A stretch of DNA of 64,000 bases from Lithospermum erythrorhizon (lineage: Eukaryota; Streptophyta; Magnoliopsida; Boraginales; Boraginaceae). The DNA lies in assembly GCA_019722365.1 (NCBI GenBank), contig JADFUC010001333.1:1013222-1077221 (forward strand). The letters are read 5' to 3'. The number at the start of each line of letters is the position of its first letter. The stretch's first letter is position 1. A program made the position numbers and the translations under genes. The notes under the pieces were generated by a model that was not told where the DNA came from, searched no databases, and was given only the letters and a program-made list of their open reading frames with translations. Below, piece by piece: positions 39,576 through 51,480 of the stretch.

Positions 39576-41279
39576 TTGATCAGATATTCAAAGCTAAACT
39601 CTCCTACTCTTAGAAAGAACAAGCTAAGAAATGTGTTCAACCTGCAGAGAGGACTTTCAATATATAGTAATGAAATATTTTATAAATCATATCTGCCAAA
39701 GAATATTCTGCATAATGCAGTAAATGTGGAAAATTGATTTGACTAATTTATTTTTCTGAAGTCAACTACATGAACCTCAGAGGTAGAGTTCTTGTTAGCA
39801 TTATTTAGAAATCCAGGTAAGACGACTTAGCTAATCATACAGGTAATAGTTGACTCCATCCTTGAGAAAAAAATAAAGCAATTTGCAAAACTAGATACTT
39901 AGTATCTTTTCCATTTTTAATCTTGGTCTATGATAAGAGAAGACTAAATATATTTGAGAAATACTTTTTAATATGAAAGTTCAAAGTAAATGCAGAACAT
40001 CACTACAAATGATTTAATAACCTCAACTTGATCATGTTGTGCTCTCAGCCTTTCACATTCAACTTTCCTGTATAGATTAAAGGTTGCACATTATGCTCCT
40101 AAACATAAATTTTTTGTACTAATGTGTCGTGCTACTAGAATACATCCCTCGATTTATAACTCCTCTGGCCAAGAGGCCTCTAACACAGTAGTGAGGGGAG
40201 AACCAACTTCCTCACAAAGGTAAAAGATGTGCAAGAATGTTGATTATTTTAAAATCATCACGTATTATCTATCAAACCAGCATAACACTTATGTGACCTT
40301 ATAAAATAAGCATAAGTAGTGATCTTTTAGACTTTGTCAAACCTCTATTAGGACAAATGCTACTCACCTTGCTCATTCTATATCATTATCAAAGGCTAGC
40401 TAAATAGATAACATGACCCTAAATAGTGAATAAATCGAATATATTCATGAAACAAGGAAGTTTCTCCGCCACTATGAACAAGTTGCTTGCATATTTGGTA
40501 CATAACAATCAACTAGCTCGAAATAAATACTTAAAAATTGGGTTACACCATCACAACCGGTTTTGACCCAGCATCCATTAGTTCTTATTATCTTATACCT
40601 CCGTCTCAATTCTAGTTGACATTCAAAGAAAATTTCTCTTTTCATTATAATCGATAGCTTCATTTACCAATACATCTTGTATTGAAGTTTGTATTATCTC
40701 CTAATATTTCTTTTTCTATTAGTTTATATCCTTTTCTCTTTTCGAAATTATAACCAATAATTTTCTTAATAGTATTTTCTCAACGATCAAATAAATTGGC
40801 ATTTATAAGCATTTAAATATCTCATCGTCCAAGCTAGACGTCAAAAAATATTTGTTATTCATGTTAGAAACCAAAAACCAATTCTACATCCAACTTGATC
40901 GCCTAACTCAATTTTTCGCGTCCAATTCTAGAAACCAGTGTCCAATTCTATAGAAATCCAGAATCGGGTCGGGGGTGTGTTTCATAAAGTGTGTTAAATT
41001 TTGTTGGCATTTTGATGCACTTGAATTCCATTTATTTTCAATTAGTCCAATTTTCTATAACAAACTACTCCATAGTATTCTAATACTCCAGCTTTGGTGG
41101 AGTCATTTTACGAGAATAGTTATATCCATCATACGTCTCTACCTCTTAGTTTAATTTATTTGCATTCAACGTTTTAATTGTTACATCTAATAGATGAACA
41201 TATTGTGCAATCACAACAACTAACAAATCTACCCATCCAATAATCTATCAATGTCATAATTGACGTAAATATTTATACA
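39576..41279. other. Intergenic DNA upstream of the PLAC8 gene
   Basis: AT-rich, no gene recognised. It should contain the promoter of the minus-strand PLAC8 gene next to 39,576. A MITE-like segment begins near 40,600 (cctccgtctcaattctagttg). Confidence 0.45.
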
Positions 41280-41810
41280 TCATAACCCACGAATGAAATA
41301 ATCGAGGTAATTTATAATACCTCACAGTCACGAGTATCATAATTGGGGTAATCATATTAATATCTCATAACCCATCAATAACATGATCAGGGCAATTATA
41401 TTGATATCACATAACCCATTAATGACATGATCGAGGTAATTATATCGATACCCTATAACCCACCAATGACATGATCGAGGTAATTGTAGTGATACCCCAT
41501 AACCCACCAATGACATGATCGGGGTAATTGTATCGATACCCCATATCCCACTAATGACATGATCAGGATAATTGTATCGATACTCCATAACCCACCAATG
41601 ACATGATCCGGATAATTATATCGATACTCCATAACCCACCAATGACATGATCTGGGTAATTATATGGATACCCCATAACCCACCTATAATATGATTTGGG
41701 TAATTATATCGATATTCCATAACCCATCAATGACATAATCAAGATAATTATATCGATATTCTATAATCTATTAATGACACAATCGAGGTAATTATATTTA
41801 AATGTCTACT
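41280..41810. repeat. Minisatellite, 44-45-bp unit, about 12 copies
   Basis: A unit with the order cataacccaccaatgacatg, atcgaggtaatta, tatcgatacccc repeats head to tail. The word aatgacatga or a close variant starts near 41,421, 41,465, 41,509, 41,553, 41,597 and 41,641, with weaker copies on both sides. The outer copies are the most diverged, as expected for an array expanding in the centre. The minus-strand frame across the array (41,352-41,588) is a by-product of the repeat. Confidence 0.92.
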
Positions 41811-42124
41811 ACTAATATATTAGGTCCACCCCTGATGATGATCATTTCTTCTTAGCGCTCTATTTCACGTTTCAGCTTCTATCATGTTCATTAAGCTGTA
41901 GGGTACATTTGAAAGTTCCCCTAAAAGCATATTACTTGTTACTGAAATGAGTATAAAATTTTATGCGATGAGAATTCAGAGACATTAAAATGTTATTTTC
42001 ATCTTCATCAGATCAATGCCTGTAAAATGACTGTTTCTGATTGTTCACATCTATGAGTTTCTGCAGAGTCAGCATTTCAGGTACTTTCTCATTGTTTTTT
42101 GGTTGGCTGATTCTATTCTTGCAG
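41811..42124. other. Spacer before the beta-galactosidase pseudogene
   Basis: No recognisable coding sequence. The final part ends in a pyrimidine-rich stretch and ttgcag, which acts as an intron acceptor for the exon fragment at 42,125. Confidence 0.4.
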
Positions 42125-43117
42125 GTACACGGAATTTGGAGGAGCTGTTCCTTACCATTTATGCAGGCCCATGTATACAATTACAAAGCAGGAGGTTGTG
42201 CTGCATTTCTTGCAAACTATAACCAGCATTCTTATGCCACAGTATCTTTTAGGAATATGCATTATAACTTGCCTCCATGGTCCATTAGCATCCTCCCTGA
42301 CTGCAAGAACACGGTCTACAATACTGCAAGGGTGAGCCAGTCAACTCTTTCCGATCAAATATGCTTCAATCTCTAACCAAATATATATTTTAAAAATCTC
42401 ATTTTCCTATAAATAACAGTTCTTTTGATGAATAAATATCAAGTAATCAAAATATATCGATCGTGCACCGATATTAATACATTCAACTAAAATATACTTG
42501 CCATCAAATTCAATCCTGCAGAGTTAATGAGAGGCGGAGGGCCAACTCTCTTTAAATGGCATGCTTTTGCATGTTTTCATCAATGGACAATTATCTGGTA
42601 GGCAGAATCATTGTTAAAAATTGTTAACTGTCCATACTAATAATTGTAGGAATTCTAGTTAAGAGTCTGGTTATTAAGTTATATCCCTCTAATTTCTGAT
42701 AGGAACGGCTTATGGAAGTCTGGAAAACCCGAAAATTACATTCAGTCGAGGTGTGAATCTGAGAGCTGGTATCAACAAGATTGCATTCCTGAGCATCGCT
42801 GTTGGCCTACCGATTATCACCTGAATCTCTCTTTCTTGCCCATCTGCATGCCTATAGATACTCATGGCCTAGAGTGAATTACATTATCATTGACATGATC
42901 TAAGCTTGAAAATACATTTCTAGTTTTACATGATAAAAGGAGTTTGCAACCCCACAAATTCTCATTATAGAAATTCAATAATCTCATGCTTCTAACACCA
43001 ACTCATGGAGCATCTTTTCTATTTCTTTAGAACATTGGTCCACATTTTGAAACATGGAATGCTGGTGTTCTAGGACCTGATTTTCTTAGTGGTCTCAATG
43101 AGGGTAAGAGGGACCCA
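42125..43117 (+). pseudogene. Beta-galactosidase (GH35) pseudogene, truncated
   Basis: Five exon pieces match plant GH35 beta-galactosidases, which release galactose from cell-wall polymers in the apoplast. In order: [10 protein letters not shown] (from 42,125); a complete 55-codon exon 42,167-42,331 with [20 protein letters not shown] and [29 protein letters not shown] ending at 42,597; 42,703-42,812 with [10 protein letters not shown] and [10 protein letters not shown]; and 43,031-43,115 with [14 protein letters not shown] and LNEGKRD. Missing: the whole N-terminal catalytic part, the exons between the first and second pieces, and those between the second and third. The exon ending near 42,812 is followed by at instead of gt, so its splice donor is lost. 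After LNEGKRD the similarity stops where tgttggg, a copia LTR end, begins. The gene cannot be functional here. Confidence 0.9.
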
Positions 43118-44891
43118 TCTGTTGGGAAATATGATTGAACTAAAATGCATATATCAACATCCAACCTACGAAGCCCGAATGCATAATAATTGAAAATACC
43201 GAAGTAAATAACACCAAATCTTTTATACAAAGTTCTCCTCTCAAGGTACGCCCTATTGATGCCTCAGTAAATCAACTAGAATGAACTCACAACTATCATA
43301 TAAAGTTCTATCAAACTAAGTTCTCTCCAATCGAAGAATACTTTATAATCTAAGATTCTCAACGACAAATCTACACACTGATTTAAATTTTAAACGAGCA
43401 TACAAAACGATAATTAATTCCAGAGAACAAACTCTTAAATGCAATTTAAACAATTGGAAAAATTGAGAGACAATAGATATTTTAGGATAAAATCAAAATT
43501 GTGACCTAATCTCAATTTATGCATCTCCACCGCCTGTCATCGAGACCCCATCGACCCCCCGGTTCGAATAGGGTCTCGATGGCCTCTCAAGGCCTTCTCA
43601 ATAGCAGAGCCTCTATTTTGATCGAGACCTCTATCGGCATTCTCGTCTCGGCTGGCCCCACCCTCTACCTCCAACGCTTAAGTGAAATGTTTCAACTTCA
43701 ACACTTCACTGAACCTTTTTCTTACTCAACGCTTTCAAGACCTCTCATCTCCGTTAAAGAAGACCTTCGAGCTACTGCCTCGAAGCGTTAACTCAAGTCG
43801 AACACAACTTCAGCCTTTCGCTACAACATTTCAGAAACATACGCCCGGATTCATCTCCTAGAATCTCATGCCTTCAAGACCCCATTCTCCACATGTAACG
43901 TATGAAATGGAACTCAGCCTCTATGTGTTAGAATCTAGTATGAATTTCATTTGTGATAAACACCAAATTCATACAGCATCCTGATCTCAAATGATATAAC
44001 GACCAAACACATAATTGCAATTATGAATAAAAGAGTTCTTACATTCGCAGCGGAAGACGAAATGAAACCAACTCCTCAAGAAGATGCCTCGCGTGAATGC
44101 CCTCTCCAATTTCTTGTCCAACACCAAAACGATGTCCTCTAGATTGCACACACCAGGAGGGAATCGAATCCGTAGACTTGAAACGTTAGAGTTATGTAGG
44201 GAATCAAAATGGAAGAGTAGAATCTCTTCCATTTCTTAGGGAGAAAGGGCTATTACAGCGGAGGTAAGGTTTTCATTTTCATTTAAACGAAAACTCCTTT
44301 GTCTATTCCTTTTTAAATACCATTTGCCAATCAGCATAACTCTGTTAAGAAATCGCTTAACTGCTAACTTAATTAGACCGTTATATCGTTCAAATAATGA
44401 TACTAGTGAGTTGTTCTATTTAATTAATTTAACAAGTCAATTAAAATAATTAACGAAGTCACTACCTAATAACTTATCAAGTTATTCATCACTTTAATGT
44501 TTAATTGATTAAATCCTGGTGTTTAACCAATCGATGTTCATTATATATTTATTTTAAATATTGGAGAGATACATTTCAATATACAAGTCTCTGCTTAATT
44601 TCGTGCATGAAATATATCCTAATATCATCAGACATTGTGTGGACCTTCTAGGCTCGTATATTGTAGTTGTATAATAATAATAATTGCCCAATTACTATTA
44701 TTATAACGTATTAATGAGTAAGATTTAAGGTGAGAACTCCAAATTATCAGCTTTAGAACCTAAACTAGTATATACAAGTACTAAGTGAACACTTAAGTTC
44801 CGGGAATCACATTTAACTAACCCCAATGAATCATACACACCTGTCGCAATGGGCATATTAAAGTGGGAATCACTCTCATTGATTTCCAACA
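43118..44891 (-). repeat. Probable 3' LTR of copia element A
   Basis: On the minus strand it begins TGTTGGAAATC (44,891 downwards) and ends CCCAACA at 43,118, giving the TGTTGG...CCAACA ends common for copia LTRs. Just upstream (minus sense) lies a purine-rich stretch, gaggacaaaagcatag. The upper part (about 44,560-44,891, with cttctaggctcgtat) resembles the LTRs of copia element C. The lower part (43,536-43,640) contains tcatcgagacc and ggtctcgatgg palindromic words. It may be a composite of two LTRs, so the full 1.77-kb length is uncertain. Confidence 0.55.
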
Positions 44892-44977
44892 CTATGCTTT
44901 TGTCCTCAAAAGATGAACACGTGGGATTTTAGCGATAACGTGACTCACTATCACAGCATTAAATGTTACATCCATGC

Positions 44978-45232
44978 TCAAGATTCACTTTTCAAGAAAG
45001 TCTGCAACCAAATCATCTCTTTCACGGCTTCCGCCATAGCAACATACTCTGCCTCACAACTAGACAATGCTACTATTGGTTGCAACTTCGATCTCCAGCT
45101 AATAGCAGTACCCCCAAACGTGAATACATATCCACTAGTAGACTTCCTACTATCAACATCACCACCGTTATCAGCATCTACATATCCCACTAACCCCATA
45201 CTAGATTTACTTGGAACATAAGGATTTTTCAA
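44978..45232 (-). pseudogene. Copia element A, RNase H domain
   Basis: An 84-codon minus-strand frame with the copia RNase H motifs [37 protein letters not shown] and [14 protein letters not shown]. It degrades the RNA strand of the RNA-DNA hybrid during retrotransposition. It ends shortly before the polypurine tract. It is separated from the RT by frame breaks. Confidence 0.9.
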
Positions 45233-45400
45233 AGACTACCATTCGTATCTCAAAATCCACTTCACAGCCTTCCCAATGTTTTCCGGTTAGACATATATCT
45301 ACCGACAACTCCCACAACAAAGTAAGACGTCTAGTGCACACCATAGCATACATAAAGACTACCCATCAGAAGATAAAGCACCTTTTATCCATACTCTAAA

Positions 45401-46067
45401 TCATCTTCTGCTTAGTGAATGTTGTACTGATAATTGAAAATGAGCAGCTAACGGGGTACTTACAGGCTTTGCATCCAGCATGTTGAATCGCTTGATTACC
45501 TTCTTCAGGTATTCCTCTTGTGTTAATCTCAGAGAATCCCGATCTCTGATTATTCTCATCCCCAGAATTTGCTTCGCCTCACCTAGGTCCTTCATCGCAA
45601 ATCCCACTGACAACTCTTTCTTCAACATGTTCACCTTTTGCAAATCAGCTCCCACAATCAACATATCATCAACATAAAGAAGTAAGATAACATAATCTTT
45701 TTGAAACTTCCTTATGTAACAGCAGTGGTCGGTCTCACAACTTACAAACTTCAACCTTTTGATAAAGTATTGGGCGTAATATTCCATCGCTTCTCATGAG
45801 CTTGCTCCAAGCCGCATGCTCTTCCTAAGTTTGCAGACCAAATTTTTTCTAACCTCAAAGCCTCGAGGTTGCTTCATTTAATAACTCTTCATCTAGATCA
45901 CGATCGCTACCAATCCTGCACAGCCTACTGTCAAGCTCGACTAATGGCGAATATTTCAGCAGTAAATAATTCTTCCTCCGTTGGAACCCTTTGACAACCA
46001 AACGAGTTTTATAGCATTTACTTCCATCCTGTTCCTCCTTGATTCGGTAGACCCATTTATTCTGCAA
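45401..46067 (-). pseudogene. Copia element A, reverse transcriptase, frameshifted
   Basis: Two minus-strand frames hold the copia RT. 46,067-45,855 carries NKWVYRIKEEQDG and YKTRLVVKGF. 45,787-45,401 carries CCYIRKF, the active-site motif LLLYVDDMLIVG (YVDD), DLGEAKQILGMRI and LRLTQEEYLKKV. The two pieces are in different frames and the segment between them is broken. The YVDD motif is intact, but the polyprotein is not continuous, so it is not autonomous. Confidence 0.9.
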
Positions 46068-46975
46068 TATTCTTTCTTTTGGCTTCCCGGTGTCTTACCA
46101 ACTCCACGCCATGCTTGTCAACAATGCATTCCATCTCCTCTTTCATCGCTAACTCCCACTGATCGCATCATCACATTGTACCGCTTCTCGGCTATACCCA
46201 TGCTCGCCTTCCGTCACACGAGTTAGCGTAGCGAATACCTCCGAGCTATTCCTTACGACATTTAATACTTCTTCTCCGGCACTGTGTGTCTCTATATCTT
46301 GATCACTATCGTGACAATCTCTTCCCCGTATCACCGATGTAAATGTTATCATCGTGACTGTCAGTTTTCCCTCCATCCGAACTCATCTTCTAAAGGTGGA
46401 ATTTCAAAAAGTGATCTTCGTGTCGAGCCAGTGAGTTATGGTGCATCAAGCATAGTTTTGGAGTAACCTAGTCACGCGCCTTCTCCCCACAGATTGACTT
46501 CCTCGGTATTTCAGCTGTGACTTCTTCTTCCACTTCTTTCTCCTCCAACACTTTCTGTCTATCTTTGTATAACACTGCTCATCAAGTTAATTACATTCTT
46601 TGTCAATGATCTCGAGTTCTTTTCAACCATAGAACTCCAGATCCCATCTCAAATTGTCAGCTTATAACTAATAAAGTAGCAAATGTTAGATTTCGCTTTT
46701 CAAGCTTATTTCTAGCATTTGCATCAACATGAACATACGCTAAACAACCAAATACTTTCAGAGCATTAGTTTACCTTCTTCTCAACTCCACAACTCTTCG
46801 AATTTCAAATCTGTGAGGACTCAAGCGTCCTCTGCTTATCAAGAATGCAACAGATTGATGCACTGCCGAGGAAACCATGCTGTAACTCTATACTTCTAAA
46901 GAATGCTCATTCAAATATCCTGCCTATCGTTTGTCTTAGGCTCAGCATTAGATTAGGCCCATAATCACAACAATC

Positions 46976-47452
46976 GGGTATCAGAGCTCGTGTTCTCGAT
47001 TGAAATCGAGATTCAATGTCGAAGAACTAAGGAGCGATGACACATTCTCGCAGGTAAGCTCGACGATGTATTTCTCGCATCGAAGACAATACGAGATTAT
47101 CTATACGGTAAAAGTCAATGTGCCACAAAGTGATAAAATGGTAAGATGATTTATGAAGAACGGAAAGAGTTGCATTGCATAAGTCTTAAAAGGACGATCA
47201 TGTTTGTCTGTAAACGTAGTTGTTAACGTCAGCCATTTATACTACAAACGGACGGCAGTTAATAGAAAGAAAGTTGCATTGCATGTCTTAGGTGCGACGC
47301 ATCATGTTTGTCTAGAAATATAGCTGTTAATGTCGCTATGAGACTACAACAAAAGGTCTACGAAGGCGCTGACGACCAGATGGTAAGCTCATCGGCCCAC
47401 AGTCATAAAGTACGCCTAACGGCCAGCTTGTTTCACCTTTGAGGATGTCGGG
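46976..47452 (+). mobile_element. Ty1/copia retrotransposon B, 5' internal part (PBS and gag)
   Basis: The sequence ggtatcagagc at 46,977-46,987 matches the initiator-tRNA primer-binding site typical of plant copia elements (TGGTATCAGAGC). An ATG at 47,016 starts a gag-like frame, but a stop follows after three codons. Further gag-like pieces run to about 47,450. Element C then interrupts it; the rest resumes at 55,739. Confidence 0.6.
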
Positions 47453-48338
47453 CGCATACTACATTATTCAATACAAAAACATATAATTAAATATATGAAC
47501 AGTAGACTTACAAAGGCAGCTGGAGTAAATTCCACTAAAATCCACACGCCCAAATCTACAACGTGAATTGACTCTTCAAATTGTCAGAATATCAATCGTA
47601 TGATATCTCTAGTTACCCACACCTTGAGGGGCCGAACTGAACTAACTGCTGCAAACAAGATGAACAAAACTAAAAAACCCCAAAATTCCCTGGGAGAATT
47701 TCGCCAAAGTGAGTATGTTACTAGGTTTTTGGTGAAAAGTTTTTAGAACTTATAGATAAAACCCTAAAGTTTATTTATATAGGCCAGTTAAAACAAGCCC
47801 ATAGCAACCCAAGTAAGATAATACTGCTAACTCTATTAGTTCATAATACCACTAGTTACATCGAGTCAACTATTTAATTGCTAATTAAATAGTAATGAAG
47901 TCAATATCAATAATCTTTCAAGTTATTTATATAACATTGCACCAATTAAATAACTATTTAATTGATTCTATTTGTTCAATCGATATTCTACATAAAATGG
48001 AATTCCTTTGTAATCAATGAAATATATTTCTCAATTATATAGTTCTCTTTAATTTCATACATGAAATATGGCAATCAACGTCACCGTATGTGTGTGACCT
48101 TCTAGGCTCGTATAATGGTGTTGTATAATACACACAATTGACCACCATATTATAACGATTAACGAAGTTAGCATTCCAAGAATCGCCATAACCCCCAAAT
48201 CTATTATCACGTAGAACTCCACACTAGTAATATACAATTACTTGTTAAGTTCGATAATCATATTTAATTCCAACTGTAAATGAATCATGACACTATGCAC
48301 CATAATAAATGGAACCAATTCTATTCCCATTTCCAACA
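47453..48338 (-). repeat. 3' LTR block of copia element C
   Basis: Shares with 54,832-55,738 the stretches catactacattattcaatac, ccccaaaattc, gggagaatttcgccaaag, ttctatttgttcaatcgata and gaccttctaggctcg. It ends at the TGTTGG terminus at 48,338, next to the polypurine tract. The outer (left) end is less certain because the first bases differ from the other copy. Confidence 0.8.
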
Positions 48339-49579
48339 CTCCCACTCTGCCCTCGACGATTATCTTACAATTTCTTTATCACGCGATCTCTAGTCGTAGT
48401 TAACCATAAGAAGCCGCTGGGCTGCGAAACACCCACAACTTTCGACCTCGAGTATGAACTGAATAACCATTTACATGTGCCCAGCAAACCAATCAAGCAC
48501 TAACCGCGAGAGGCCCGAGATCTTCCTCAGATATCAAGGACGGACAACTCCTCCCAATATATCAACATTCATCGTTGTACTCACCGGGCATGACCCAACA
48601 TAGTCGCTATAATCCCCGCCAAGTGCACGCTATCATAGTCAAAGTAATGCAGGTTGTATAACACGTATAGTTATATATCGCAGTCTAAGAATTAACGAAC
48701 CTAAAATTCTAAACAACGCCATGTGACACGTATACATATCTTCATGAATCTGCTTCGTCATACCAAATTTCCCTAATCACTGCATCAAAATTTACCTGCA
48801 TTTGACTTAGTCCTCAAGAGGCTTAACGATCAATCTTGGATCACTAATCAAAACACCACGTTAGTCAGTACACGCTTCTGCCTAACTATCAAGATCCGAC
48901 CAAGGCCTTTGGCTATCCATGTTTCAGGCTCAAGAGGTAATTAATACTACGTTACCTCCTAGAAAACATAGACTAACCTGTGGATTTAACCTTTCACCAT
49001 CGAGGATACACTACATGTATATTATATGTAAATTCAAACATATGAAGTCATAAAGAAACAAATATATATTAAAAATATATAGAAGCAATAATATTCAAAC
49101 ATTTAACCACATAACAGATACACCGTTCCCCACTTAACCTAACACCACCGCGACATCCGCCTAAGAATTCATGTTCATCAGATGTTCATCACGTCACCGA
49201 CTTAGTGGTTTAGTAGTGGTCGGCCGTGACGGGCTCTGCTTCTACTTTACATACTTTGACATCACCTATTATCGTCAAAGATCGTCACAAAGCAACCCAC
49301 CGGTCCCTCAACGCTAGTGTGTGTACCAGCACCAAGTTCGTCACGAACTTCTTTATCCATGCTTCTTTAGCGGCTCAGACAAGGACAGACTCGTATTCTC
49401 GCGGTAGAATCAGCACGCACTGCTTGGAACTCCTAAGATATCGCTTCACCGCGGTGACAAAAACATACCCGCATCGAACGATACGTCATGAAAATCAAGG
49501 CTTGTACCGTCATCGCTAGTCTCCTATCTCTAACAATTATATACTAAGAAAGCATCTTAGTTCTTCTCGATACTTCAAG

Positions 49580-50532
49580 ATGAACTTCACGCAATCCAAA
49601 GGGGCTTTCACCGATTTCTCAAATTTTGGTATCTACCTACACTTGTTTACAAGCACACATCGCCCAGCTGCATACCACGCATACATGATGGATCCTATAC
49701 CGAAGCATAAGTGTATGTCCTTCATTCCGCTCATCTCAGCACTAGTAGCTGGACACCTGGCTCCGCCGAAGCTGGAACTCCATAAATTCATGTGCATTAC
49801 CCTCGATTTCATGTCAACCTCATAGCATTCTTATTCACATAAGTATCCCGGGACAAAGTCCAATCAGCCTCCCGGCTCCCGATCCCTGATCTTTATTCCA
49901 AGTATAATTAGAAAGTCATGTTTCCCATTGAAACATTTGCACGCCCAACTTTGACTGAAGTTTATAACTCTACGTTGTTTCAATGATAAGTATGTCAACG
50001 ACATACGTGACTATGAACGACATAACTCCCACTTTTTACCTCTTGTATACACAAGATTCTTCTTCGTTTCGAGGAAACCAAATCTTGATTGATTCATCAA
50101 AACGATTCCAACTGGATGCCTGCTAGCACCCATAAATGATTCTTGTAACTTGCATACCTTCTTAGGTCCTTTAGACACGTAGCCCGGAGGTTGTACCATG
50201 TACACATTCTTTCCTCTAAATTTCCATTCAGAAAGCTGTTTACATCCATTTTATTATTTATAGTCAAGAAAATGCAAGAATGGCTAAGATTATCCGATGG
50301 ATTTTAAGCATAGCCTAATCGGGCGAGTAAAGCCATTACAGTCCACTCCGTGAACTTGTTTGAAACCTTTCGCCACAAGTCTAGCTTTGAAAACATCAAC
50401 GCTCTCACTATCATGTTTTCCAAATACCATTTCAGATTCAATAGTATGCAGCCCCATTTTGTAAATCCAACAAGGACCAAACCTCGCTTTTGGTACATAG
50501 AATCCATCTCGTATCGCATGGCTATTTGCCAT
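49580..50532 (-). pseudogene. Copia element C, reverse transcriptase remnants
   Basis: Minus-strand fragments: 50,532-50,290 with RFGPCWIYKMG and FKARLVAKGFKQVHGVD; 50,205-50,011 with YMVQPPGYVSKG and KVCKLQESFMG; and a GSIMYA motif near 49,695-49,715. The order matches copia RT from N- to C-terminus. Frameshifts and stops separate the pieces, and the YVDD block is not clearly readable. Confidence 0.8.
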
Positions 50533-51039
50533 TTGTCAAGATCTCGCTATTCATCAGCTTCTTTGTGTGCTAAGCTGCCTGCCACTCAACGCATTTAAAG
50601 TTTCACCATACCAAATAAGCCTTGCTCGCCATGATCCCCGCTGGACTCCTAAGGGTTGGTTCTTCCACACTGTGGATCAAGAACCGGTCTCTATGAAAGA
50701 AGGTTCCAATTGTATGTCGTATGCCTCTCGCATTAGATGGATCGATATCGACTTCATAAGCTCGAGCTTCATCAAGACGAACACCATTACTTCTAGTCCT
50801 TCTCGACGTATATTTTCAAGGAATAATTGCTCGCAATGAAGATTTTATTCTCCCGCCTGTGTATAAGAACTAACTGCTTCTGGATATCCTATTTAAATAA
50901 AGATTTATCGATTTTGGGCGCAAGTTTATCTTTTCGTTAATCTCTTAACATAAGCTTCACGCCCCCAAATCTTTAGAAAACCCAACTCGGGAAATCTCTA
51001 AACCACGCTCATGGGGAGTTTTATCTGGCCGACTGTTGA

Positions 51040-51480
51040 CATCTGCTTAAGGTGTTGGGCCGCTGCTTAGAAGCGCATATCCCTAAATTAACTCAGATCT
51101 GGAGAATGATCATAGATCAACCACGCTGCGGTTCGATTTCTCCTTTCCTGACACGCCCATTACGCTCAATATTTAGTCAGAAACAATACCACACTCTCTA
51201 AGATGAGTATTGAACTGGTGGACTCAAATATTCTCCACCTCTAACTGCACTGAGAATCTTTAATACTGGTCTTCCAATTGGTTTGTATCAGCCTTGGGAA
51301 CTCCTGAATTTCTCAAAGGACTCGTGGCTCAGTCTCATCAAATACAACCATCTACCGTAGTCATCAAGAAATGTAATGAAGTTATAATCCTCTTGCGTAT
51401 GTGTTCATTGGCCCACATACACGTTGTGTATGATCCCACAAATCACTTGCCCTTTCATTTAAGCCATTAATATTTACCTA
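51040..51480 (-). pseudogene. Copia element C, integrase core remnant
   Basis: On the minus strand, pieces resembling the copia integrase core can be read in changing frames: CGPMNTYARG, a region like DDYGRWLYLM, PRVLEKFRSS with RGGEYLS, and THLRECGIVSD. The DDE catalytic context is broken by stops. It lies upstream (minus sense) of the RT, as expected for the copia order gag-PR-INT-RT-RH. Confidence 0.65.

Larger units (their letters stand above)
43118..46870 (-). mobile_element. Ty1/copia retrotransposon A, 5'-truncated, minus strand
   Basis: Read on the minus strand, the order integrase end, reverse transcriptase, RNase H, polypurine tract, LTR is preserved from 46,870 down to 43,118. The integrase C-terminal part near 46,640-46,860 is strongly broken. 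Upstream gag and protease are absent. The element directly adjoins the beta-galactosidase pseudogene at 43,118, and the upstream end is lost near a plus-strand copia copy starting at about 46,976. Confidence 0.8.

Noticed and set aside
41352..41588. 78-codon minus-strand frame with repeated peptide units
   Set aside because: It is a translation of the minisatellite; the peptide repeats follow the DNA unit.
49226..49825. Two plus-strand frames (97 and 81 codons)
   Set aside because: They lie antisense to copia element C, whose minus strand carries the readable RT motifs.
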